Source of the DNA: an uncultured Clostridia bacterium
GTDB taxonomy: Bacteria; Bacillota; Clostridia; Christensenellales; Borkfalkiaceae
Length of the DNA stretch: 47,068 bases
Direction of reading: 5' to 3'
NCBI GenBank assembly: GCA_947627765.1
Contig: CANQXA010000012.1
Location: forward strand, 1-47,068
The translations under genes and the position numbers were made by a program. Under the pieces are notes generated by a model, which was not told the origin of the DNA, made no database searches, and saw only the letters and a list, made by a program, of their open reading frames with translations. Shown here in pieces: positions 23,215-30,370 of this stretch (within the stretch, counting starts at the first letter, position 1; each line of letters starts with the position of its first letter).

Positions 23215-24059
23215 AAGTTTTGCTTTGCCTCTTCAGCGGCACGGGAAATACGCGGCGCGTTGGCGAGCGTTTTCGGGACGAGCTCATCGCAAAGGGCGTC
23301 GAGGCGGAAGTCTATTCCATCAAAAAGGGGGCACCCATGCCCGCGACGGAGGGGCTCGACGCGCTCGTCGTGGGCTATCCGATCCATGCTTTCAACGCGC
23401 CCCGCGGCGCGCTCGCGTTCATGAAGCGTCTTCCCGCTTCCGACGGGCTTCCCGTGTGGCTTCTGCGTACTTCGGGCGAACCTTCTAAGCTCAACGACGC
23501 GGCGGGCATCACGCCCAAGCGCATTTTGAAGAAAAAGGGTTACCGCGTGTCGGGGGAATTCTCCTACGTCATGCCCTACAACATCATGTTCCGTCATTCC
23601 GACGGGATGGCGGCGCGGATGTGGAAGTCCGCCGAATTGCGCATCCCGGGCGACGCGGAGACCTTGATCGCGGGCATGGGTACCCTGTGTAAGGTCAACG
23701 CCCTCCGCCGCTTGGTCGCTTTCACCCTCAGAATCGAGCACAGCGCGATGCCCCTCGTCGGGCGGCATTTCCGTCCCACCGAGAAATGCGTGGGCTGCGG
23801 CAAGTGCGCGCGCGTCTGCCCGCAGAATAACATCAAAATGGTCGACGACCGCCCCGTCTTCGGCAAGAACTGCACGGGCTGCATGGCGTGCGCTTTCTGC
23901 TGTCCCGAGGACGCGGTGAAGATCTCCATCTTCAACAGCTGGCGGGTGAACGGCGGCTATGCGTTCGACGGCGAGCCCGCTTCCGACGACGAGGTCTGCC
24001 GTTATTGCCATAAGATGTATTTGAGGTACTTCCACGCAGGAGAGCAGGCGAAAAAGTAA
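23211..24059 (+). CDS. EFR1 family ferredoxin (flavodoxin plus 2[4Fe-4S])
   Basis: 282 residues. The N-terminal flavodoxin-like half begins KVLLCLFSGTGNTRRV. The C-terminal half has two ferredoxin clusters, CVGCGKCARVCPQ and CTGCMACAFCCPE, each with the CxxCxxCxxxCP spacing. It is an intracellular electron carrier or oxidoreductase of the EFRO/EFR1 type found in anaerobes. It is translationally coupled to the preceding SDR-like gene (ATGA overlap, 23211-23214) and followed by a strong terminator, so they act as a pair. Confidence 0.9.
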   Translation: MKVLLCLFSGTGNTRRVGERFRDELIAKGVEAEVYSIKKGAPMPATEGLDALVVGYPIHAFNAPRGALAFMKRLPASDGLPVWLLRTSGEPSKLNDAAGITPKRILKKKGYRVSGEFSYVMPYNIMFRHSDGMAARMWKSAELRIPGDAETLIAGMGTLCKVNALRRLVAFTLRIEHSAMPLVGRHFRPTEKCVGCGKCARVCPQNNIKMVDDRPVFGKNCTGCMACAFCCPEDAVKISIFNSWRVNGGYAFDGEPASDDEVCRYCHKMYLRYFHAGEQAKK

Positions 24060-24089
24060 AGAGAGGTCGGAAAAAAAAGTATTTAGGTG

Positions 24090-24120
24090 GACCGTTTCAC
24101 TGTTGTGAAGCGGTCTTTTT
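24090..24120 (+). terminator. Terminator of the SDR/EFR1 operon
   Basis: GACCGTTTCAC (24090-24100), loop TGTT, GTGAAGCGGTC (24105-24115), then TTTTT. Confidence 0.9.
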
Positions 24121-24195
24121 AACTCAGTTGGGTTAGGATGGGCATCGCAGGTTGTGATATAATATCCCCACTATTTTTACAGGAGGATATGAAAA

Positions 24196-24645
24196 ATGGC
24201 CAAAATCCAGAAGCCCACGACGAAAGGCATTGTTGCGATCGCGTTGGGCGGCGTCGGTTTCCTTCTGGCATTGATCGGGCTTTGCCTCGACTTTGTCACG
24301 TTCAAGGGAGCGGGCGGGTTAGGAGCCGGCGTTCTCGACCTCGGCGGTTCGGGCGCCAAGATCCCCGGAGAGCTGATCTCCGCGTTCGCGTTCCTTACCT
24401 TCTTCGCCGCCACCGCCGCTTGCGTTCTCGCAGTGCTCCGCGCGCTCGGCATCGGACTGCCCAAGAAGCTGGTGCTTGCGATCGCGATCGTTGTGATCGT
24501 CTTCGCGGCGCTTACCGTGATCTTCGACGGCGCGTTCATCGCTTCGTTCAACGGCGGGACTTCCGTTCTGACGATCGGCGCAGCGCCTTTCTTGGTACTG
24601 ATCGGCGGCGTCATGACGGGCGTAGGTTGCATTCTCGTCAAGTAA
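24196..24645 (+). CDS. Small four-helix membrane protein
   Basis: 149 residues with four hydrophobic segments (~12-32, ~60-82, ~90-110, ~122-147) and Gly-rich turns, and no recognisable domain. The ATG at 24196 lies ~10 bases after AGGAGG; an earlier ATG at 24189 is in another frame and too close. A TATAAT box is at 24158-24163 with a weak -35. It stands alone between two terminators. Function unknown. Confidence 0.75.
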   Translation: MAKIQKPTTKGIVAIALGGVGFLLALIGLCLDFVTFKGAGGLGAGVLDLGGSGAKIPGELISAFAFLTFFAATAACVLAVLRALGIGLPKKLVLAIAIVVIVFAALTVIFDGAFIASFNGGTSVLTIGAAPFLVLIGGVMTGVGCILVK

Positions 24646-24677
24646 GCGCGAAGAAAGCTCCAACCAAACAAAAGCGG

Positions 24678-24706
24678 GACAGGCATGAAAATGCCTGTCT
24701 TTCTTT
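24678..24706 (+). terminator. Terminator of the four-helix membrane protein gene
   Basis: GACAGGCAT (24678-24686), loop GAAA, ATGCCTGTC (24691-24699), then TTTCTTT. Confidence 0.9.
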
Positions 24707-24724
24707 ATGCGGACGGGGAAAGAG

Positions 24725-24753
24725 TTGCCAAACGCGTTCTGATCTGCTATACT
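24725..24753 (+). promoter_or_regulatory. Promoter of the trypsin-like lipoprotein gene
   Basis: TTGCCA (24725-24730), 17-base spacer, TATACT (24748-24753), 42 bases before the ATG at 24795. Confidence 0.7.
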
Positions 24754-24794
24754 ATATGGAAGCGGGCATACGATCCGCCGAAGGGGGCTATCCG

Positions 24795-26138
24795 ATGAAA
24801 AAGAAGTTGGCTGTGGTCGCGGCGGTCTTTGCCGCCCTCGTCCTGTTTGCGGGATGCAGTTGGATCTCCGCGGGCGAAGCGCCCGAAGTGTATCCCTCCG
24901 AAGTCGCAGAGGAGCGCGGGGACGACGGTTCCGCCGGGAGCTGGCTCTCCTCGCAGTCCTTTCCCACGACCGAGGCGCGCCGTGCCTTCGAGGAAGCGCG
25001 TGCCGACGGTTACACGGGCGATTTTATCCGCTTTTTGCAGGAGACCGACCATTGGGACGGCGGCGCGGGCGCGCAGACGGCGCTCCGTTCGGTCGTCTCG
25101 GTCTATTGTCTGTTCCGCCGCGCCAATTCGTCGCAGGGATTTTACGGCATCGGCTCGGGCGTGATCTATTCCCTCGGCACGGCGGCGGGCGACGCCTATA
25201 TCGTGACCAATTACCACGTCGTCTACAATGCGGACAGCGCGGGCAACGAGCGGATCTCCCACGTCAGCGACAGCATCGTCTGCTATCTCTACGGCGCCTC
25301 CCGCTCCTCCGAAAACGAGATCGAGGCGACCTATCTCGGCGGCGTGATGGAGTACGACATCGCCGTACTGCAAGTGCGTAGCTCCACCCTTTTGAGAGGA
25401 AACGGGGATACCATGTCCGCGGCGGAGGTCGTCGCGGCGGATTCGGACAGCGTCTCCGCAGGCGACCGCGCGTTCGCCGTCGGCAATGCGGAGGGGAGCG
25501 GGATCTCGGTCACCGAGGGCGTTGTCTCCGTGCCCTTGGAATACGTCGGGCTCAAGGCGGCGGACGACGTCAACACCGTCACCCTGCCCGAGATCCGCAC
25601 GGACGCGGCGATCAACCACGGCAATTCGGGCGGCGGGCTCTTCAACGAAAAGGGCGAACTGATCGGGATCACCAACGCGCGCCTCGAAAAGACGGGCTAT
25701 CTCGGCTTCGGGTACGCCATTCCCGCCAACTTTGCCCTCGCCGTAGCGCAGAATATCATCGATACCTGTGCGGTGAACGCCGCCGCGCACGGAGCCGCCA
25801 AAGCGGAACCCGGCATCAGCGTGATCCGTTCGGGTTCGCACTCCGTCTACGACGCCCAAACGGGGAAATTTTACTATGAGGAACGGCTCTCGGTCTCGGG
25901 CGTCTCGGCGGAGGGGAGATCGCACGGTTTTCATGCGGGCGACGTGCTCGTCTCGGCGACCCTTCTAAGCCACGGGAAGACGAGGAGCTACCCGCTGACC
26001 ACGACCGTGCGCTTCGAGCGCCTTCTGCTCGAGGCGCGGATGGACGATTCCATCCTGTTCGAGATCTACCGCGGGAGCGCGTCGGTGACGCTCACCGTCC
26101 CGCTCTCTTCCAATACCGATTTTCTCTTGCTGACCTGA
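24795..26138 (+). CDS. Trypsin-like serine protease lipoprotein (HtrA-like)
   Basis: 447 residues from the ATG at 24795, which follows AAGGGGG by 7 bases. The signal peptide ends in the lipobox FAGC (Cys20). The S1C-type protease domain has an intact triad: His141 in TNYHVV, Asp188 in EYDIAVL, Ser278 in GNSGGGLF. The C-terminal ~120 residues resemble a degenerate PDZ (GFHAGDVLVSATL). It is anchored on the outer face of the membrane and probably handles damaged or specific surface proteins. Relatives are DegP/HtrA, although here lipid anchoring replaces the usual membrane helix. Monocistronic. Confidence 0.88.
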   Translation: MKKKLAVVAAVFAALVLFAGCSWISAGEAPEVYPSEVAEERGDDGSAGSWLSSQSFPTTEARRAFEEARADGYTGDFIRFLQETDHWDGGAGAQTALRSVVSVYCLFRRANSSQGFYGIGSGVIYSLGTAAGDAYIVTNYHVVYNADSAGNERISHVSDSIVCYLYGASRSSENEIEATYLGGVMEYDIAVLQVRSSTLLRGNGDTMSAAEVVAADSDSVSAGDRAFAVGNAEGSGISVTEGVVSVPLEYVGLKAADDVNTVTLPEIRTDAAINHGNSGGGLFNEKGELIGITNARLEKTGYLGFGYAIPANFALAVAQNIIDTCAVNAAAHGAAKAEPGISVIRSGSHSVYDAQTGKFYYEERLSVSGVSAEGRSHGFHAGDVLVSATLLSHGKTRSYPLTTTVRFERLLLEARMDDSILFEIYRGSASVTLTVPLSSNTDFLLLT

Positions 26139-26153
26139 GGCCCGCATCACAGC

Positions 26154-26178
26154 AAACCCCTCCTTTGGAGGGGTTTTT
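26154..26178 (+). terminator. Terminator of the protease gene
   Basis: AAACCCCTCC (26154-26163), loop TTT, GGAGGGGTTT (26167-26176), continuing in T. Confidence 0.9.
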
Positions 26179-26215
26179 ACTTTATTTATCAAATCGAAAG
26201 CAACCGAAAAAAGTT

Positions 26216-26260
26216 ACATTAAACTTAATGTTTGCGGAATTGAAAAATTTGTGCTATAAT
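26216..26260 (+). promoter_or_regulatory. Promoter and palindromic operator of the glycan locus
   Basis: TTGCGG (26232-26237), 17-base spacer, TATAAT (26255-26260). Directly upstream, abutting the -35, lies ACATTAAACTTAATGT (26216-26231), 7-bp arms around AC. It is a good candidate for the LacI-family regulator encoded in the same locus (39316), though the centre is not the usual CG. Confidence 0.65.
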
Positions 26261-26353
26261 AACACCAAGATGAGCGCAGATAACTGTTTCGCCCGTTAAA
26301 TTCTTTCAAAAATGTGGGATATTTGTTCGTTTTTGGCAAAAGCTGACCATAAA

Positions 26354-26412
26354 GCGAACAAAATCGTTCCGCAAGCGGGGGTACCCCCGCTCTGTTTGGC
26401 AACGCCAAACAG
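26354..26412 (+). promoter_or_regulatory. Structured 5' leader of the glycan locus
   Basis: Within a ~260-base leader, three consecutive structures are visible: GCGAACAAAATCGTTCCGC (26354-26372, an imperfect hairpin shared with the tRNA-Arg terminator), the perfect 18-bp palindrome AGCGGGGGTACCCCCGCT (26374-26391), and CTGTTTGGC-AAC-GCCAAACAG (26392-26412). An A-run, not a T-run, follows, so it is not a terminator on this strand. The rest of 26261-26497 shows no gene. Confidence 0.55.
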
Positions 26413-26497
26413 AAAAAAAGATTTATAGGGCGGCGTCGAATGGGCTCAAACGCACCACAATCCCGTGCGGAAAAATAAAACGGAGGAAGCGTATGCG

Positions 26498-26530
26498 ATG
26501 GGGATTGTATCGTATGCGGAAATCGTATGA
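26498..26530 (+). CDS. Possible 10-codon upstream ORF
   Basis: ATG at 26498, 11 bases after GGAGG (26482-26486), encodes MGIVSYAEIV and ends in a TGA that overlaps the ATG of the large lipoprotein gene (ATGA, 26527-26530). The large gene has only a weak ribosome site of its own, so re-initiation after this ORF could set its expression. A second out-of-frame ATG at 26493 is nearer the GGAGG site. No known peptide. Confidence 0.35.
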   Translation: MGIVSYAEIV

Positions 26531-29500
26531 TAAGAGGATTAGGAAAGAAATGGAAGCGCGTAATGCTTGTTCTTGTCCTCGCGATCGTCGGCTGTCTCAC
26601 GTTCGGGATCGCTGCCTGCGGAGGCGGCGGGAAGGACGGCCTCAAATCCGTAACGATCACGAATAAGACCGAACTTACCGCAGAGTGGAAGGTAGGCGAC
26701 GCCGACAGAACGGTCAACGTCTCCCTTTCGCCCGATACCTTCACCACGGAGAATACCACCGTCACGATCACATCGAACAAGACGGCGGTCGTGCAGGTAG
26801 ACGGCATGAAGCTCAAAGCGGTCGGCGCAGGCGAAGCGACCATTACGGCGAAAGCGGAAGGCAAGACCGATACGGTCAAGATCACCGTCAAAGCCAAGGG
26901 CAATACGCCCGCGCTCGAATCCGTGACGATCACGAATAAGACCGCGCTCACCGAGGCGTGGAAGGTCGGCGACGCCGATAGAACGGTCACCGTCGCTCTC
27001 GCGCCCGATACCTTCACCACGGACAATACCACCGTCACGATCACGTCCAGCCAGCCCACCGTCGTGAAAGCGGAAGGCATGACGCTCAAAGCGGTCGGCG
27101 CAGGCGAAGCGATCATTACGGCGACGGCAGGGGAAAAGACCGACACGGTGACGATCACCGTCACGGCGGCTTCGGCTCCTCTCACCGCTCCCACCATCAC
27201 GCTCGAGGACGAGACCCTCACGATGCCCACCGATCTTCTGATCGGCACCAATCCCGGCACGGCGATCCCCAACTACACGGCGGCCGCGAGCGACGGGACC
27301 AATCTCACCGCCAAAGTCGTCGTGTCTTGCGAGAATGAGGCGCTTGTCGTCAACACCGAGGACGGCATTCTCGAATGCACCACGCCCGGCACCTACACGT
27401 TGAAGTTCACGGTCGAGGACGACCGCGGCGAAGGCCTCACCGCAGAGGAGACCATGGAGGTCACCGTCTACCGCAGAGTGCTCGCTTGGCAGGATAACAC
27501 CTGGGCGGTCGCGAACGAAACGGGCGACGCCGCGGAGCAGACCATTTCCACGAACAACGACGGGTTCCAGACCAATGCTTTCAACCTCACCCCCGGCAAG
27601 TACTACTACGCCGAAGCGACCATGAAGGCGAATGCGGGAGCCATTATAGGCGGCAGTACGCAACCCGGGTTTGCACATATGGTCTTCGACGAAGAGGGTT
27701 CCCGCAACACCTCGAGATGGATCGTCATGATGATTGACCGCGGAGACCGCAATTTCTATATGCAGGACTTCGCCGTCCCCGCAGGTTCGTGGCAGGTCGG
27801 ATCCGAGACCGGTCCCTACATCTTCCGTCTGAAGGATTATATCGGGCTCAACGATCCCGATCCCACCACCGTGAAGATCGCGACGGCGCGCGTAGGCGAC
27901 TTCTTCTACTTCTTCCTTAACGGCCAATACGTCGGCGGAAGCGATTTCGAGTTCTACCGCGACAAGGACACCGTCCCCGGGATCTTCAATGTCAACTTGA
28001 ATAACGGTATCTACAAGGATATCGACTTTGTGAGCGGCGAAGAAGCGGTCAAAGCGAAGCTCGACGCGATCTTTGAGACGGACGGCGCACAGCTCAATCC
28101 CTACGTTCCCAACACGGAGTATTGGCAGAACCCCGCGCAGTACATGACCGATGGAGAGACCACCGAAAACGGCGTCAACCTGAAGTTTACGGGCAACGCC
28201 TGCGGCGAAAACGGCGGGATCATCAGCCCCTACATTTGGTTTACGGGCAGCTTCACCTTCGAGTGGGATTATAAGAACACTTCCGCCTCCGGAAATGATC
28301 AGAGAAGAATGGTTCTCGAAATGCGCGATTGGAAGTACGGCCCCGAAGTCGTTCAGTTCGGTATGGATATGGGCACGAACAAGATTCTGCTCAACGCTCC
28401 GCTTTTCAATGACGCAGACGGTCCTTGGGACGAGCATGAATTCGACAACACCGAGGGCGCGCACTTCAAGTTCACCCGTATCATGAACGAAGATCATGCG
28501 CTCATCATCATGGAAGCGAATTCTATCGCCAATCCCGAGCAATACTTTATCCGTACCTTCAAGTATGCTCCGACCTATCTTCCCCAGACCCTGCGCAGTG
28601 GTTATACGCAGTTGGCAGAGGCAGATCGTTGGAAGATGCCCGTTCTCATCTCCCTTAAGAATAAGTTTGCGGCAGGCGAGTACTTCAACATCAAGTGGTC
28701 CACCGAAGTGACCGATCCCTCCACCCTCACGAATCCCACCATCGAGATCGCGGGCGAGTCGAAAGAGTTCGATCTCTACACCACCAACGTCAACGGCGCT
28801 CCCGAGGCAGTCCCCGCGGCGACCGTGAAGGCGAGCGACGGGCTCGATCTCTCCACCTTCCTCACGTTTAAGAGCAAGGAAGAGGGCATCACCTTCGAGA
28901 ACGGCACCTTCCTTTGCACCAAGTCCGGGACTTATCATGTGACCTACTCCGTCACCGATCCCCGCAACACCGCGTGCAAGACGGAAATCGAAGTCACGTT
29001 CAAAATCTACCGCAGACTTCTCAGCTGGAAAGACAACACCATTAACACCGACGACAAGAAAGCCGACGCAGAGCAGACCGTTACGACCACCAACGACGGT
29101 TGGGCTACCGCGATCCTTAACGTCGCTCCGAGCAAGCTCTACTACGCCGAAGTGACCTACGAATTCCCCGCAGGCACCGCGCTCACCAACGGCAACCGCA
29201 CAGGGCTTCAGCACAGACCGACCACCGACGATAGCGGCGATAAGTGGGTCGCGGGCGTTGTTGACCGCGGAAACGGCGACGCCTACAATCAGGAATGCGC
29301 TTGGGGCACTTCCAACGCCAACGGGCCTTTCTCCTATCAGATCGGCCACAACCGCGGCTTGAAGTTCACTTCCGAGAAGGTGACCATTGCGATCGCGCGT
29401 TCGGGGATTGAATTCTATCTCTTCTCCGACGGGCAGTATGTCAGCACCGTGATCTATCCCGAGTACGCCGAAAAGGACACCGTCCCCACGATCTTCTGCC

Positions 29501-30216
29501 ACAACTGCATCGCCGCGACGATCAAGAACATCGTCGTGCTCGAAGGCGAAGATGCGACCGAGAAGCTCGATACGCTTCTTCAAGGCGGCAAGGCTTACGT
29601 CAACGCATACATTCCCGATTCCCAGTGGTGGAGCAGCGGGCTTGCATACGTCCAAGACGTGACTTCGACCGATGAGGGCATCAGCTTCAAGTTCACCTCC
29701 TCCGAATGCGGTCAGAACGGCGGTATCATCAGCCCTTACGTCTATTTCGGCGGCGACTTTACGGTGGAATGGACGTACAAGAACACGGGCATCAATCAAG
29801 CCACCGAAGACCAGTGCAGAATGTTCCTCGAAGTCCGTGACTTCGGCGCAGGGAACGAAGTCGTCCAGTTCGGCGAAGACGCCAAGAACCACAAGCTCAT
29901 GCTCAACACGCCCGGCCTCAACGACGGATCGCAATGGTTTGAGTATGACTTCGACAACTCGCAGGGCGCGCACTATAAACTGACCCGCAAGCTCGAAGCG
30001 GACAAGGCTGTGTATACCCTCACCGCGACGTCGATCGCAAATCCTCAGCAGACCCATACGAGAACGTTTGATTGGGCGGATACCACGGGCAACGTGCAGG
30101 ATGGGTACATGAACGCCGCGAAGCTCTGGAACAAACCCGTCAACATTACGTTCACCAACAAGTTCGTCGCGGGTGAGTACACCAACATCACCTGGAAGAC
30201 GAGCGTCACCGACTAA
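26527..30216 (+). CDS. Giant lipoprotein: two Big_2 domains and two tandem ~500-residue modules
   Basis: 1229 residues. The signal peptide ends in IAAC (Cys31) followed by GGGGK, so it is lipid-anchored outside. Two near-identical Big_2 Ig-like domains (~39-122 and ~130-213; SVTITNKT, WKVGDADRTV, LKAVGAGEA) lead into two homologous modules, ~218-729 and ~730-1229. Shared landmarks are YRRVLAWQDNT/YRRLLSWKDNT, YYYAE/YYAEV, NGGIISPYIWF/NGGIISPYVYF, EVVQFG, ANSIANPEQ/ATSIANPQQ, and an ending STEVTD/KTSVTD. The beta-rich, aromatic modules resemble carbohydrate-binding jelly rolls, but I recognise no named family. As first gene of the glycan locus it probably captures the polysaccharide at the cell surface. 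Confidence 0.85.
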   Translation: MIRGLGKKWKRVMLVLVLAIVGCLTFGIAACGGGGKDGLKSVTITNKTELTAEWKVGDADRTVNVSLSPDTFTTENTTVTITSNKTAVVQVDGMKLKAVGAGEATITAKAEGKTDTVKITVKAKGNTPALESVTITNKTALTEAWKVGDADRTVTVALAPDTFTTDNTTVTITSSQPTVVKAEGMTLKAVGAGEAIITATAGEKTDTVTITVTAASAPLTAPTITLEDETLTMPTDLLIGTNPGTAIPNYTAAASDGTNLTAKVVVSCENEALVVNTEDGILECTTPGTYTLKFTVEDDRGEGLTAEETMEVTVYRRVLAWQDNTWAVANETGDAAEQTISTNNDGFQTNAFNLTPGKYYYAEATMKANAGAIIGGSTQPGFAHMVFDEEGSRNTSRWIVMMIDRGDRNFYMQDFAVPAGSWQVGSETGPYIFRLKDYIGLNDPDPTTVKIATARVGDFFYFFLNGQYVGGSDFEFYRDKDTVPGIFNVNLNNGIYKDIDFVSGEEAVKAKLDAIFETDGAQLNPYVPNTEYWQNPAQYMTDGETTENGVNLKFTGNACGENGGIISPYIWFTGSFTFEWDYKNTSASGNDQRRMVLEMRDWKYGPEVVQFGMDMGTNKILLNAPLFNDADGPWDEHEFDNTEGAHFKFTRIMNEDHALIIMEANSIANPEQYFIRTFKYAPTYLPQTLRSGYTQLAEADRWKMPVLISLKNKFAAGEYFNIKWSTEVTDPSTLTNPTIEIAGESKEFDLYTTNVNGAPEAVPAATVKASDGLDLSTFLTFKSKEEGITFENGTFLCTKSGTYHVTYSVTDPRNTACKTEIEVTFKIYRRLLSWKDNTINTDDKKADAEQTVTTTNDGWATAILNVAPSKLYYAEVTYEFPAGTALTNGNRTGLQHRPTTDDSGDKWVAGVVDRGNGDAYNQECAWGTSNANGPFSYQIGHNRGLKFTSEKVTIAIARSGIEFYLFSDGQYVSTVIYPEYAEKDTVPTIFCHNCIAATIKNIVVLEGEDATEKLDTLLQGGKAYVNAYIPDSQWWSSGLAYVQDVTSTDEGISFKFTSSECGQNGGIISPYVYFGGDFTVEWTYKNTGINQATEDQCRMFLEVRDFGAGNEVVQFGEDAKNHKLMLNTPGLNDGSQWFEYDFDNSQGAHYKLTRKLEADKAVYTLTATSIANPQQTHTRTFDWADTTGNVQDGYMNAAKLWNKPVNITFTNKFVAGEYTNITWKTSVTD

Positions 30217-30243
30217 GCATACCCCCCCTCCAACCCCACCCTC

Positions 30244-30320
30244 AGTCCCCTTCGGGGGACTGCGGGCGGGGTCCCTTTGAACCCGTTCGCCCGATGGGGC
30301 GTTTGTCCCCATCGGGCGAA
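30244..30320 (+). promoter_or_regulatory. Intercistronic hairpins between the giant lipoprotein and the transporter genes
   Basis: AGTCCCC-TTCG-GGGGACT (30244-30261) and a perfect 14-bp stem TTCGCCCGATGGGG/CCCCATCGGGCGAA (30286-30299, 30307-30320). No T-tract follows and no promoter is seen before 30371. It may protect the 3' end of the first message or give partial termination, so the surface protein is made in excess over the transporter. Confidence 0.55.
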
Positions 30321-30370
30321 ATAAAATGTTTCCCCCCCATATCCCGATCCCAATATCCAAAGGAGTATCT

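Noticed and set aside
24138-24794. A long fused frame leading into the trypsin-like protease
   Set aside because: It runs through the membrane protein gene in another frame and through a terminator and promoter; the true start with ribosome site and signal peptide is at 24795.
26374-26412. Leader hairpins considered as a terminator
   Set aside because: An A-run follows on the plus strand and no T-run follows on either strand in the correct place.
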